This document shows positions 17,301 to 22,170 of a DNA stretch of 22,170 nucleotides, piece after piece. Source of the DNA: a virus; IMG/VR virus record IMGVR_UViG_3300043466_001255, positions 1 through 22,170 of that record, one strand, 5' to 3'. Positions within the stretch are counted from its first letter, which is position 1, and every line of letters begins with the position of its first letter. A model generated the notes under the pieces. It saw only the letters and a program-made list of their open reading frames with translations, was not told where the DNA came from and did no database searches. A program made the translations under genes and the position numbers.

Positions 17301-20300
17301 CAGCAGATTCTTTCAATCGTCGACAACCCGCAGAATGCAAAGCCTGAAGAAGTCAAATGGAGCAACCTTGCTGGCTTCTTGGAGGGGAAGCAGAGCGTTA
17401 CCAAGCAGGAGGTACTGGATTATCTCAAGAACGAGGGATCGGTGAAGTTTGAAGAAGTAAGCACACAGCTAACTGAAAAGCAGAAGGGTGAGATTGAATG
17501 GGCAAAGAAAACTTGGGATAATCTGAAAAAAGAATATCAGGATCTTCAAGAAAAATGGGCTTCTGAAAAAGATCCGATTAAAAAAGCACAAATTGCAGAA
17601 GAAGCATCCAGCATAGAGCAAAACATGGATGATTTGGATAATGAGATAAAAGAATCAACCAAATTGCAGAAAACACAATACTCCCAATACGTCCTCCCCA
17701 ATGGTGAGAACTACAGGGAGGTTGTGCTGACGATGCCAACAGGCGCAGAAAATGCTGAACTAGCGTATAATGACTATAACCAATCCCTGCGTGAAAAATA
17801 CGGAGTTGAAGATATTGGATTAGTAATTTCCGAACAAGAACGAGAAATAGCTCAAAAACTCTATGAAAAAATTAATGAAGGCTATAGAGGAGAATACACC
17901 TCCTCCCACTTCCGAGACATCCCCAACTATGTAGCCCACATGAGGCTCAACGAGCGTCCTGATAGCGAGGGACGCAATGGTTTGTTCATTGAAGAAATCC
18001 AGTCTGACAGGCATCAGCAGGGAAGGGAGAAGGGGTATGCTGGGGAAGGCACGAATGAAATGGAGGAGTTTGAAAAGTTGCGTGATATTCCTGCATCACA
18101 ACGCACACAAGAACAGCAAGCTAGGTTTGATGAATTATCTTTCAAGGTTCTAAAATCGCAAGAAAGAGGCATCCCCGACGCACCCTTCCGCAAGGATTGG
18201 TCAGTCCAGATGTTTAAGCGTGCCTTGCGAGATGCCATTGAAGGCGACAAGGAGTGGATCGGCTGGACTAAGGGAGAGACGCAGGCTGAACGATTTGATA
18301 TAAGCAAACAGGTTGATGAAATAAGGCACTATCCAGACATGGGTTATGGAGAAGATAAATATATCCGAATAGAACTAGACCTAGCTAATGGTCAGAAACA
18401 CTTGCTTTCTGTAAATAAAGAAACTGGAAACACAATCTCTGGCGTTGGCCCAGCGGAATGGTCTGGAAAACCACTTGCAGAAATTATTGGCAAGGAGACG
18501 GCGGATAAAATCCTTTCTGGACAAGGAGAGGACAAAGTTTCTGAGCCGCAAGGGTTAGCTCGCCTTGGAGGAACAACACCAAAAAACTACAAATCCCTGT
18601 CTGGTGAAGGATTAAAAATTGGAGGTCAAGGCATGAAGGGCTTCTACGATCAGATCCTCCCCAAAGAGGTCGGAAAGTACGTCAAGAAGTGGGGTGCGAA
18701 GGTTGAGGAGGGGAAAATTGGTCAATCCATATCCAAAGAAGACATGGACATGGGGGATATTTCCGATGCAACTCCAGAAGAACTTGCACAACTTGAAGCG
18801 CAAGGAATGGTAACTGGGCCATCCGTTAAAATCTGGAAAGTCGCCATCACTCCAGAGATGCGCGAGAGCATCAAGAACGAGGGACAGATCGCCTTCATGC
18901 CCAAGGTTGCCGTTGTCCCTGAACGCTTCACTGGAACTGGAGGGGAAGAGGCTCGCAGGGGCAAGTATGTAGAGCCTCCCAAGTTCTTTGGTCAATTCAA
19001 CATCTCGCAATACGAGAAGGGCGGGAAATTCTTTGACGCTGAAACTGGAGAGGACATCACCGATAAGTCTTATGAGAACGCGTCTATATCCGTAGATGGA
19101 GGGAAGCCATCGCTAGTTGCAAACAACGAGTCTGAAAGCATGGGTACTGGCCCTATTGTCCGCAGCAATCTCTTTAAGCAAAAGGCCGGATGGAAATGGA
19201 TTTCCGAGAATGCGCCAGAGACATCCACAATCGTTTCGGTAGAGGGTCAGGGCAAGCACGTCTACACACTGCGTGCAGACTTCCAGAATGGCGTTAAAAT
19301 GGCCCGTTATCCCGACAAGACCAGTGAGCCAAGATTGCGTCCAACAGGCCGTGGCGAGCTTGTTATGGGGCAAGAAATCGGTCGTATTGACATCAGGGGC
19401 AAGGAACATCCTGTATACGACACGATCACGATTGGCGAGAAGCCTGCAAGCGACATCTCCTTCATGCCTGCCGCAAAGCTGGACGAGGCACATGCCAAGG
19501 CTATTGAGTCAGGAGACATGGAGGAGGCGCAGAGGCTGGTTGATGATGCGGCGAGGAAGGCGGGGTTGGATACCAATGGAGAAGATGGATGGTGGCATGG
19601 CTCACGATCTAAAGATCCGTTTACAATTTTCAACACAGACAACACGCCAGAAACTGGATGGAGAGGTCTTGGTGCTTACTTTGGTATTGGTGAGCAAGCA
19701 AAGGGATTTGGGTCAAATAACAACCGAAGATTTTATCTTAAATTAGACAAAACGCTAAATACTACATTTGAGAAACTAATTGATCGTTTCGATGATCCTG
19801 TAGAAGCAAGGAGGGCGTTGGAGCAAGAAGGATATGATTCTGTAATGAGCGATCCTTATGCTGGAGCAATCGCAGTTTTCCGCCCTGAACAAATCAAATC
19901 CGCAGACCCCGCAACCTACGACAACGAAGGCAAGCTGATTCCTCTCTCAAAGCGGTTTGACACTAGTAATCCCGACATCCGCTTCATGCCCTACTCGCCG
20001 GAACTTCCAAAGACAGAAGACGGCAAGGTCGATTGGGCTGGATTTAAAACAAGGACGCAGGAAACTGCAAAGCCGCTGGCTGCATTGGCTCCGCTTGGTG
20101 GCATTAGTTTCATGGGTAAAAAAGAAAAATCGCCAATGCCAATGTCTGCACTGAATGTACTCCATGCAGATAGCGATGTTCTTCCAAAACCTGACAAAAA
20201 AGTAGCGAATGCAAAAGTCGCCGTTCAGCTTGCAGATATTGCTGAACAACATCATGGAAGGGTTATTACCAGTAACGACATCACGCTAGAAGAAGAGCAA

Positions 20301-21824
20301 AAGTTTATTCAGAATGGTGCAGATGAAGCAGAATCTGCCTTAAAAGCCAGCGGCAAGAATGCTGGTAACTGGTACTCTACCGCAATGAAAGCTGCTGTAG
20401 CTGTTGCAGGAGTGATTCATAAGGTTATTTCTGACCCCAAAGAAGCAATGAAAAATCCTCACTTTGCCAAGGAGCCTGATCCTACCAAAGCTGCACAATT
20501 TGCATTTTTGATTCCGCTGGCAATTACTTCTCAAAATCAAACTGTTCCACTAAATACTCGTTACGGAGAAGAGCAATTTAATCATTTCCAAAAAACGGGA
20601 AAGTTTGACCCAACAAAAATTTATGGAGAGAAGGCCGCTTCTATTAGTGGGAACCTTGAACTGGCAAACCATTTAATTGATGTCATGGGAGGCTTAACAA
20701 AACTGGAGGATTTTGTTAAACAAGAGTTTTCAGTTAAAGAATTAGAAGATGCAGCCAGCAAAATCGCAGGTAGAAAGATCACCATAGCTGGACGAAAGAC
20801 AGATATGGTCAATGGAGCGGCTATTTTTGGGCCAAAGATTGGTCAAGGGTTCCTCCAAAACTTAATGGGCAAGTTTGATCCAGTAACAATTGATTTATGG
20901 ATGCGTCGAACATGGGGGCGTTGGACGGGAGATGTAGTTGGAGATGGAGTTACTGGCGTGCGCCTTGGAAGGTTAATACAAGAGTACCGCAATTCCGGCA
21001 GGCGACTTCCAGACAGCCTGAAAAATTTGCGAACGGTAATGCGAAGCACTGGAACAACATCAACAGGAAAACCAACAAAGCCTGAATTGACAGTTTCTGG
21101 GAATGTGCAAGATCGAATTGAAACTGATCCTGAATTCCGAAAAAGCATTGAACAGCTTTCAAAGGAAGCTAATGCAGAATTTCAAGGTTATTACAAATTG
21201 ATGGGTTCGCCTGTGTCAGATGCAATGATCTTGGAAATAAACAAAGTTGCTCCAGCTGGGAAAATAAAATATTCCGAAGAAACAAGGAATGAGCGTGATT
21301 TTGCATACAACAAACTGATCAAAGAGCAGCTTAAAATTAAAAATGATCTTGATGAAAAATGGGGTCAACTCTCTTCAGTAGAGAAAAAAGCACTGAATGC
21401 AGAAGATCCTAAAAAAGCCATTTCAAAAGCAAAGTGGATTGAACAACAGCATGCTAACGCAGGAAGAACAAAGGTTCTAGCAAATGAGCAAAAGAATGCC
21501 ATAAAACCACAATGGGCTTCTGCTGCAAAATCAATCGTTGCTGATTTGAATCCAATTGATATTCCTACAGATCAAGACAGGGTTGTTATCTCCCGTGTTG
21601 TCAATGGAATACGCAAAACACTGGAGTCCCGTGGATACAATGTGACCAACGCTGATGTGCAGGCTATTTTATGGTATCCAGAAAAGGATCTATGGGCTAA
21701 ATTAAGAGGTGAAGAGGAATCAAATCTAAAGCAATCATATGACGACGAATTACTCAAAATCGCAGAGCAACGGGGTTACGGAGAAGAAGCAAGAGCCGTT
21801 GCCAAGCGAATCAGAGGCTATTGA
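11400..21824 (+). CDS. Giant 3474-residue ejected/polyvalent multidomain protein
   Basis: Uninterrupted 3474-residue frame in the position of T7 gp16 and about the size of the N4 virion RNA polymerase, although no polymerase motifs are seen. Residues 1-~650 are mostly helical, with two near copies of VLxxIDAEIxAE at the start, Gly/Ala-rich hydrophobic stretches at ~297-327, ~397-434 and ~506-551, and a coiled coil at ~561-644. From ~735 on it is a chain of domains typical of phage polyvalent proteins: metallopeptidase (HEVGHH, 767-772), unassigned domain, SAP-like segment (1381-1417), HDxxxH/TETRGQN domain, EEIQSD domain, GWKW domain, ADP-ribosyltransferase-like domain and a C-terminal VTID/QAILWYPEK domain. 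FMP motifs mark several joins. Likely carried in the virion and delivered with DNA to act on the host. No SD; the ATG follows the upstream TAG by nine bases. Confidence 0.88.
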   Translation: MSVLDAIDAEIKAEDDASKLAANEPLQKPVEEAKPPAGVLGLIDAEIEAEQNPVPFAGKKAEELDTTDYEVLNYLSPEKLTEVSNTRKDIPLPDDLLRKKFDYQRSLPWNEGMRTMEDWYNIGAGVVETGKSLAKGVGKVAYNVFDPTGDKGFQSIKDFVSPAVELPSMAANLATKLYEGGMDWTDRLSEKFGLHDQEKSFENYKARHLVDQIQAQAAQEDPSIYGRLIKSNFVKEGLAQIALSTIPDAQTISEQEGVSLEKAKQIRKDRAYQIAEQTASERAAMEPETDEDIATAGTFLLPSSLGLGEMGLVSLGAEAALKSAPQIARGIKYAGKTDAQIKAINDAAQIAAREKALETLARRQQPSFIGKAAGAVADKIDDAAIALKNISEKTPQILKDVVPVVGGGAIGYGVSDENRGGGILAGALLGKAGRPALKAAAYATKLPALVREIDAARAISAGGTKGTFEILGGTPNVSKEAAKILRYGGRRIDDILENSVEYAKAGIHGTTLALATGALESASPEELNNMLASGLFYIGGGRAAHHVFGKLTGVDPVVEARRRRQQVQDDLKTYQDLDQASKDTLNSVTSWDNVIANRQKVVQQAETAYNDALARGSNDAERLGKNLKAQRAALSMLNRANVQTRNEYGRQFITQLTRNNQLVNGVLRAGQNNVGISILTPKQIFDKFRQDPANAAATDQELMDAAQQRGFYSTPEGAVEYQAGMGMEAPKSKMIFDRTKPSIVINADHLKARMLIDGESAAEVLNHEVGHHVRNIPEFRDANKDAEAMLFSQEIRDPSGNIVATTSGRYSPKDLVEMYKKNYMKDKMPDEIEQLSKLAGLWDFSRNDLNENAVASYMRDEIIADLNAETLSRHLGEDLDSGTKHIIDLARVKTKKSILDRAIIKFAGLGGKGDPTSELTGAEYSPEVMAANRNAMRALQSLQGEVSAAVRSPDEPKINRAEMMRNKALMERYGKYSGLFKTKVQAQIFDGNGNPVGAPIDIANPNASEGSWQNKNGQVRQLNGYGQRPDEVSEANGIVIPDGGSLVVGRQIVMQPDGKTPILLDTKEAKKLQKDRTDVVRNALNTPDEGAPNRFEPTGDPDGTWRGTLTPLQIDAIKNLPEGIVPKSIKEHILKINDMIVRGDGSRMLVDYAAVMNDSGKYTPYSAKIYDVVPIGMHLSKNGHFLVTTISVGRMFDKLNAWSERMPARLAPWGGSKDAFFKEFTETYLQNWQNGLAGETGLAGTPAEAIAKKNIFADFLNLATKDTAPLNPDRTKTPRRKGDVRGKDIDRTIMSMRLDHMAELIDNDGAPKIPVSYQKAKFNMMPAEPAPETPMEERRPSAINLGIRATYTPERKPFEARYVAPEGAALTASLVASGTSLESFGKESLAKLAEYYGITIPDGASRGEIIDSINERPIEAPIAAQPQETKFSFTTSTERDDAIKKLIATGDDQGIRDLNRTTILSALADLKNIQVAIEDAKGVYKGDKEVSSIIKVTTTSQQDLNRVRSRIADVAKMFQQMEFLEEKMGAGKRGLFGKTDEDGFKHIGSSTLYVEGVTDDQIEQARKQAGIDGLTLADGRIELYDRSDDPEFFNRVTALDTAIRQAGGVVTSSETGVASVKSYSEDPQRYAGTIGYDDQSLQIYSAAGESERLKTPLVQKLMGLMGRPMEAPKSGKRSYFEAKDLTPEQVKKQVGIAQRFISLPLNDLANPLVKKAYERLNIEIGKQYDYLTEGKDGTKFTSQPYELAGEPYESSADAINDIRTKNSLKFLKTDPSSFGPEGEDFSYHPLLQDSGRVDANGVRLTYNDLFRAVHDAIAHGLFGAEFGPIGEESAWQTHMRTLDDPWARWALTTETRGQNSYVNYREQMLGQDGMPLQKGDDGYIPLKERGFAEQKAALLPLEDSLTGDKKVDEVTRKLMNEIGEDQSQGSAGISFMPADEKYPTSERGFYSGLQKTIDEKMPAKASPQQILSIVDNPQNAKPEEVKWSNLAGFLEGKQSVTKQEVLDYLKNEGSVKFEEVSTQLTEKQKGEIEWAKKTWDNLKKEYQDLQEKWASEKDPIKKAQIAEEASSIEQNMDDLDNEIKESTKLQKTQYSQYVLPNGENYREVVLTMPTGAENAELAYNDYNQSLREKYGVEDIGLVISEQEREIAQKLYEKINEGYRGEYTSSHFRDIPNYVAHMRLNERPDSEGRNGLFIEEIQSDRHQQGREKGYAGEGTNEMEEFEKLRDIPASQRTQEQQARFDELSFKVLKSQERGIPDAPFRKDWSVQMFKRALRDAIEGDKEWIGWTKGETQAERFDISKQVDEIRHYPDMGYGEDKYIRIELDLANGQKHLLSVNKETGNTISGVGPAEWSGKPLAEIIGKETADKILSGQGEDKVSEPQGLARLGGTTPKNYKSLSGEGLKIGGQGMKGFYDQILPKEVGKYVKKWGAKVEEGKIGQSISKEDMDMGDISDATPEELAQLEAQGMVTGPSVKIWKVAITPEMRESIKNEGQIAFMPKVAVVPERFTGTGGEEARRGKYVEPPKFFGQFNISQYEKGGKFFDAETGEDITDKSYENASISVDGGKPSLVANNESESMGTGPIVRSNLFKQKAGWKWISENAPETSTIVSVEGQGKHVYTLRADFQNGVKMARYPDKTSEPRLRPTGRGELVMGQEIGRIDIRGKEHPVYDTITIGEKPASDISFMPAAKLDEAHAKAIESGDMEEAQRLVDDAARKAGLDTNGEDGWWHGSRSKDPFTIFNTDNTPETGWRGLGAYFGIGEQAKGFGSNNNRRFYLKLDKTLNTTFEKLIDRFDDPVEARRALEQEGYDSVMSDPYAGAIAVFRPEQIKSADPATYDNEGKLIPLSKRFDTSNPDIRFMPYSPELPKTEDGKVDWAGFKTRTQETAKPLAALAPLGGISFMGKKEKSPMPMSALNVLHADSDVLPKPDKKVANAKVAVQLADIAEQHHGRVITSNDITLEEEQKFIQNGADEAESALKASGKNAGNWYSTAMKAAVAVAGVIHKVISDPKEAMKNPHFAKEPDPTKAAQFAFLIPLAITSQNQTVPLNTRYGEEQFNHFQKTGKFDPTKIYGEKAASISGNLELANHLIDVMGGLTKLEDFVKQEFSVKELEDAASKIAGRKITIAGRKTDMVNGAAIFGPKIGQGFLQNLMGKFDPVTIDLWMRRTWGRWTGDVVGDGVTGVRLGRLIQEYRNSGRRLPDSLKNLRTVMRSTGTTSTGKPTKPELTVSGNVQDRIETDPEFRKSIEQLSKEANAEFQGYYKLMGSPVSDAMILEINKVAPAGKIKYSEETRNERDFAYNKLIKEQLKIKNDLDEKWGQLSSVEKKALNAEDPKKAISKAKWIEQQHANAGRTKVLANEQKNAIKPQWASAAKSIVADLNPIDIPTDQDRVVISRVVNGIRKTLESRGYNVTNADVQAILWYPEKDLWAKLRGEEESNLKQSYDDELLKIAEQRGYGEEARAVAKRIRGY
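13602..14114 (+). other. Metallopeptidase-like domain (HExxH) of the giant protein
   Basis: About residues 735-905. The sequence has ESAAEVLNHEVGHHVRN, giving the HExxH zinc motif with H767, E768 and H771. About 90 residues downstream is SYMRDEIIADLNAET, where E861 in DEIIAD is a good candidate for the third zinc ligand in gluzincin style. A preceding strand (IVINADHL) fits a zincin edge strand. Metallopeptidase domains are common in phage polyvalent proteins. Substrate is unknown: it could be a host protein or the same polypeptide. Confidence 0.75.
14277..15359 (+). other. Unassigned globular region after the metallopeptidase
   Basis: About residues 960-1320, ending at the first FMP-like site (KFNMMPAE). 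It contains short strands (QAQIFDGNGNPVGAPIDI, GGSLVVGRQIVMQ), then a compact stretch with YSAKIYDVVPIGMHL, HFLVTTISVGRMFDKL and a Trp-rich segment around APWGGSKDAFF. I recognise no family. It looks folded rather than linker-like. Confidence 0.5.
15540..15650 (+). other. SAP/HeH-like segment of the giant protein
   Basis: Residues 1381-1417 include LAKLAEYYGITIPDGASRGE followed by IIDSI. The helix, Y-G-I/L-x-(I/V)-P-x-G-x-(S/T)-(R/K)-x-(E/D)-(L/I)-(I/V)-x-x-I pattern is that of SAP or helix-extension-helix motifs, which usually bind DNA. It would let the released domain sit on nucleic acid. Short motif, so moderate support only. Confidence 0.5.
16428..17201 (+). other. HDxxxH...GE...H...TETRGQN domain of the giant protein
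   Basis: About residues 1677-1934. The core is FRAVHDAIAHGLFGAEFG, GEESAWQTHMR and TTETRGQNS, with candidate functional residues H1814, D1815, H1819, E1831, E1832, H1838, E1854 and R1856. The order of His, Asp, Glu and Arg looks like an active or metal site. I recall this block from other phage polyvalent proteins but know no established reaction for it. It is preceded by SPxEL-type strands (FTSQPYELAGEPY) and ends at an exact FMP site. Confidence 0.55.
17211..18893 (+). other. EEIQSDxHQ / GGxGMKGFYD domain of the giant protein
   Basis: About residues 1938-2498, between two FMP sites. It opens with GFYSGLQKTIDEKMPAKASP, then KPEEVKWSNL and a K-x-E-V-L-D-Y-L segment, then a charged coiled coil (~2015-2070), NGENYREVVLTMP, FIEEIQSDRHQQG (E2198-Q2207), PDAPFRKDW, WIGWTKGETQAERF and GGQGMKGFYDQILP (2408-2421). 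I know this as a widespread phage polyvalent-protein domain of unknown activity. Two stretches, about 17500-17670 and 18300-18560, look like insertions and are visibly A/T-richer than the conserved core. Confidence 0.6.
18903..19460 (+). other. GWKW domain of the giant protein
   Basis: About residues 2502-2687, bounded by FMP sites on both sides. It has GPIVRSNLFKQKAGWKWISE (W2598 and W2600) followed by strands (TIVSVEGQGKHVYTLRADF, GVKMARYPD, GQEIGRIDIRGKEHPVYDTI). Probably a small beta-rich domain. I recall similar LFKxKAGWKW segments in other phage polyvalent proteins, without known function. Confidence 0.5.
19470..19982 (+). other. ADP-ribosyltransferase-like domain of the giant protein
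   Basis: About residues 2691-2861. It has GWWHGS (H2733), then GWRGLGAYFG (Y2760), then IAVFRPEQIKSADPATYD (E2830, Q2831) and IPLSKRFDTSNPDIRF. The HG, (G)xYF and (V/I)FxPEQIKSA series is characteristic of the ART-like domain of phage polyvalent proteins and related toxins, in the H-Y-[E/Q] class. E2830 or Q2831 is the likely third site residue. It could modify a host protein or nucleic acid after delivery. The unusually short distance (about 27 residues) between the H and Y motifs is normal for compact ART versions. It ends in an exact FMP site. Confidence 0.68.
20112..21824 (+). other. C-terminal VTIDLWMRR / QAILWYPEK domain of the giant protein
   Basis: About residues 2905-3474. The core is FGPKIGQGFLQNLMG followed by VTIDLWMRRTWGRWTG (D3165, W3167), then much later DVQAILWYPEKDLW (Q3421, W3425, E3428). 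G-x-K-x-x-x-F-x-x-N-L...V-T-I-D-x-W recalls the helix-hairpin-helix/Asp arrangement of DNA glycosylase-type folds, and the same signature pair occurs as a stand-alone phage protein in other genomes (from memory). Between them lies an A/T-rich, basic helical stretch. DNA binding is plausible; a catalytic role is only a suggestion. Confidence 0.5.
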
Positions 21825-21924
21825 GCCGCATGAACTCGCTGGTTTGCTAGACAGCAAACAAAGAAAAGAGTTGGCACAGGAGCTTCTGAAATTAATGAAA
21901 ACCAAGGAAACCTCCGCAAATTAA
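21739..21924 (+). CDS. Small helical phage protein overlapping the end of the giant gene
   Basis: 61 residues, in a different frame from the giant gene. It overlaps the last 86 bases of that gene if the ATG at 21739 is used; no later ATG gives a sensible product, although TTG codons downstream are possible alternatives. The first ~25 residues, inside the overlap, are polar and featureless. The second half (IEPHELAGLLDSKQRKELAQ, then LLKLMKTK) is a convincing amphipathic helical stretch and continues beyond the giant gene's stop. The next small gene begins five bases after its TAA. No family recognised; start position uncertain. Confidence 0.6.
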   Translation: MTTNYSKSQSNGVTEKKQEPLPSESEAIEPHELAGLLDSKQRKELAQELLKLMKTKETSAN

Positions 21925-21929
21925 AAACT

Positions 21930-22067
21930 ATGCCCATCTGCCAACGCTCATCTCAAAACTGCTTTACCAGAAACATCAAAGCAGAAATCAAAGCCGGAAA
22001 ACCACAAAAGCAAGCTGTTGCAATTGCGTACAGCGTGCAGCGCAAAGCAAAGAAGAAGGGGAAGTAG
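21930..22067 (+). CDS. Tiny basic phage protein (GKPQKQAVAIAYSVQRKA type)
   Basis: 45 residues from ATG 21930 to TAG 22065-22067. It contains NIKAEIKAGKPQKQAVAIAY followed by SVQRKAKKKGK. The A-G-K-P-Q-K-Q-A-V-A-I-A-(Y/L)-S segment with a Lys/Arg-rich tail is a familiar small-protein type in many tailed phages, of unknown role; the charge suggests nucleic-acid contact. No SD; the ATG follows the preceding TAA by five bases. Confidence 0.7.
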   Translation: MPICQRSSQNCFTRNIKAEIKAGKPQKQAVAIAYSVQRKAKKKGK

Positions 22068-22075
22068 AATCCCCC

Positions 22076-22170
22076 ATGCCGGACATGACCAAGCACTCGA
22101 CCGCAGAACTGGCTCGACGATTTGGAAAGTCGGTGATGGCAGAGGCCGTTGCAATTGCCAGCGGTCAATC
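22076..22170 (+). CDS. Start of a further phage gene, cut by the window end
   Basis: An open frame begins at ATG 22076, eight bases after the previous TAG, and runs off the window after 31 full codons (MPDMTKHSTAELARRFGK, then a helix ending AVAIASGQ). A second in-frame ATG is at 22085. The visible part is helical and could be the start of a DNA-packaging or regulatory protein, but nothing diagnostic is present. Confidence 0.5.
   Translation, partial: MPDMTKHSTAELARRFGKSVMAEAVAIASGQ

Larger units (their letters stand above)
15354..20126 (+). repeat. I-x-F-M-P boundary motifs in the giant protein (six sites)
   Basis: Four exact FMP sites are at F1935 (AGISFMPADE, base 17202), F2499 (GQIAFMPKVA, 18894), F2688 (SDISFMPAAK, 19461) and F2862 (PDIRFMPYSP, 19983). 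Two variants are at F1322 (AKFNMMPAEP, 15363) and F2904 (GGISFMGKKE, 20109). I saw no FMP elsewhere in the protein. Each lies where one recognisable domain ends and the next begins. They could be protease sites or conserved domain-end strands. Confidence 0.65.

Noticed and set aside
11400-21824. N4-type virion RNA polymerase in the giant gene
   Set aside because: The size is similar, but no single-subunit polymerase motifs were found; the recognisable domains are of polyvalent-protein type.

Overview
The window looks like part of the structural (late) gene module of a tailed dsDNA phage or prophage, probably with a short-tailed (podovirus-like) virion. The evidence is the gene order, the packing (13 genes, all on the + strand, most gaps 2-12 bases, no integrase, tRNA, IS element or CRISPR) and the protein types. 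Base composition is moderate and uneven along the genes. Very few start codons have a Shine-Dalgarno sequence. Most are a stop codon, a few A/T-rich bases and an ATG. This hints at a host group that relies little on SD pairing (for example Bacteroidota or cyanobacteria), but I cannot name the host.

Layout. (1) 9-741: a small acidic protein and a small Pro/Ala/Met-rich protein, where head-associated genes would be expected. (2) 751-6858: a 1320-aa connector/tail-tube-like protein whose N- and C-terminal parts are separated by about 1000 residues of three interleaved beta-repeat families, then a 713-aa tail nozzle-like protein. This pair matches the position of T7 gp11-gp12. (3) 6862-7497: an 81-aa Cys-containing protein and a 128-aa protein in the position of T7 gp13. 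(4) 7500-11390: four Ala/Gln-rich proteins (119, 242, 169 and 181 aa), three of them apparently related, and a 565-aa protein with a conserved phage C-terminal block. These resemble gp14/gp15-type internal virion (DNA-ejection) proteins. (5) 11400-21824: one 3474-aa gene, almost half the window, in the gp16 position. (6) 21739-22170: two small genes and the start of a third.

The 3474-aa protein is the main item. Its first ~650 residues look like an ejected virion protein (helical, with Gly/Ala-rich hydrophobic stretches and a coiled coil). The rest is a chain of domains of the phage 'polyvalent protein' type: an HExxH zinc-metallopeptidase-like domain, a SAP-like segment, a domain with HDxxxH...GE...H...TETRGQN, a domain with EEIQSDxHQ and GGxGMKGFYD, a domain with GWKW, an ADP-ribosyltransferase-like domain and a C-terminal domain with VTIDLWMRR and QAILWYPEK signatures. 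A short motif, I-[S/A/R]-F-M-P, occurs four times exactly and twice in variant form, each time where one domain seems to end and the next begin. My working model is a string of effectors carried in the virion, delivered with the DNA, and perhaps cut at the FMP sites, possibly by its own metallopeptidase. The domains and motif are visible in the sequence. Delivery and processing are inference.
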